Below, in pieces: positions 6,798 through 7,062 of a DNA stretch of 7,062 nucleotides. Source of the stretch: Mycobacterium sp. (lineage in GTDB: Bacteria; Actinomycetota; Actinomycetes; Mycobacteriales; Mycobacteriaceae); the NCBI GenBank assembly GCA_018500005.2, contig JAHBAP020000192.1, forward strand, positions 1 through 7,062, in the 5' to 3' direction. Made by a program: the position numbers and the translations under genes. The notes beneath the pieces were generated by a model, which did no database searches, had not been told where the DNA came from, and saw nothing but the letters and a program-made list of their open reading frames with translations. Positions within the stretch are counted from its first letter, which is position 1, and every line of letters begins with the position of its first letter.

Positions 6798-7022
6798 GTG
6801 ATCGGGTTTGTGGCTGTGCTGGCGACGGGCTACGTGTTGGGCACCAAAGCCGGGCGCGAACGCTACGAGCAGATCGCCGGTGCCGCTCGTGCCGTGGCGG
6901 CCCATCCGGCCACCAAGACGATGATCGACGCGGGACGGCGCAAGGTCGCCAACATGGTCTCTCCCGATCCTCCGGTCATCAACCTGACCGAGATCGAGGC
7001 GGTCGAGCGCGAGTTCGACTGA
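6798..7022 (+). CDS. Small membrane-anchored YtxH-like protein
   Basis: A 74-residue protein starting at GTG 6798, preceded by GGAGG seven bases upstream, a good ribosome site. Residues 1-15 are a hydrophobic, glycine-containing helix without a cleavage site. GTKAGRERYEQI (15-26) follows, the pattern seen where YtxH-type proteins leave the membrane (glycine-rich helix, then K-x-G-R-E-R). The middle is alanine-rich, amphipathic and basic; the tail is acidic (EIEAVEREFD). It is probably an N-terminally anchored protein with a cytoplasmic helical tail. The function of such proteins is not established. The frame extends upstream without a stop through the tRNA region, but no start with a ribosome site was found there. 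It stands alone between the tRNA gene and the window end. Confidence 0.8.
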   Translation: MIGFVAVLATGYVLGTKAGRERYEQIAGAARAVAAHPATKTMIDAGRRKVANMVSPDPPVINLTEIEAVEREFD

Positions 7023-7034
7023 CCTGCAGTCAGT
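7018..7034 (+). terminator. Possible terminator overlapping the stop of the YtxH-like gene
   Basis: ACTGAC and GTCAGT pair around a five-base loop; the left arm contains the stop codon. There is only a short TTCC after it. A six-pair stem is modest evidence. Confidence 0.3.
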
Positions 7035-7062
7035 TCCCGCCGCTCGGGGTGTTGATCGTTTG

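Overview
The window looks like a high-GC actinobacterial chromosome segment, most likely Mycobacterium (Mycolicibacterium). Pointers are the GTG starts, the mycobacterial-type ECF fusion ATPase resembling M. tuberculosis Rv2326c, the secreted SlpD/CaeA-like lipoprotein peptidase family, and a tRNA-Asn without an encoded CCA. It reads mainly as ordinary chromosome. No phage, insertion sequence, CRISPR array or defence system was seen.

Layout, left to right. Four genes lie on the minus strand. The leftmost, a fused ECF-type transporter protein (membrane domain plus two ATPase domains), starts at 1886 and runs off the left edge. Upstream of it, 70 bases away, is a bestrophin-family channel gene (1957-2844). 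Further upstream is a 14-helix-type (DHA2) MFS exporter (2955-4472), visibly poorer in G+C than its neighbours. Last comes a secreted alpha/beta-hydrolase peptidase lipoprotein (4530-6032). The MFS gene has its own candidate leaderless promoter with a 12-bp palindrome in the spacer, so the four are probably not one operon.

The peptidase gene is divergent from a tiny plus-strand gene (6251-6436) for a tyrosine-rich secreted peptide. That gene has a clear ribosome binding site, a perfect 19-base palindrome just upstream, and a strong hairpin terminator after it. A tRNA-Asn gene follows on the minus strand (6557-6629) with its own terminator hairpin, convergent with that of the small gene. A short plus-strand gene (6798-7022) for a one-helix, YtxH-like membrane protein closes the window.

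The genes do not form an obvious pathway. The shared theme is the cell envelope: transporter, channel, exporter, surface peptidase, secreted peptide and membrane-anchored small protein. The long plus-strand open frame at 72-2033 is antisense shadow of the ECF gene. The most worthwhile leads are the small secreted peptide with its palindrome, the operator-like palindrome before the MFS gene, and the in-frame hexamer repeat in the ECF linker.
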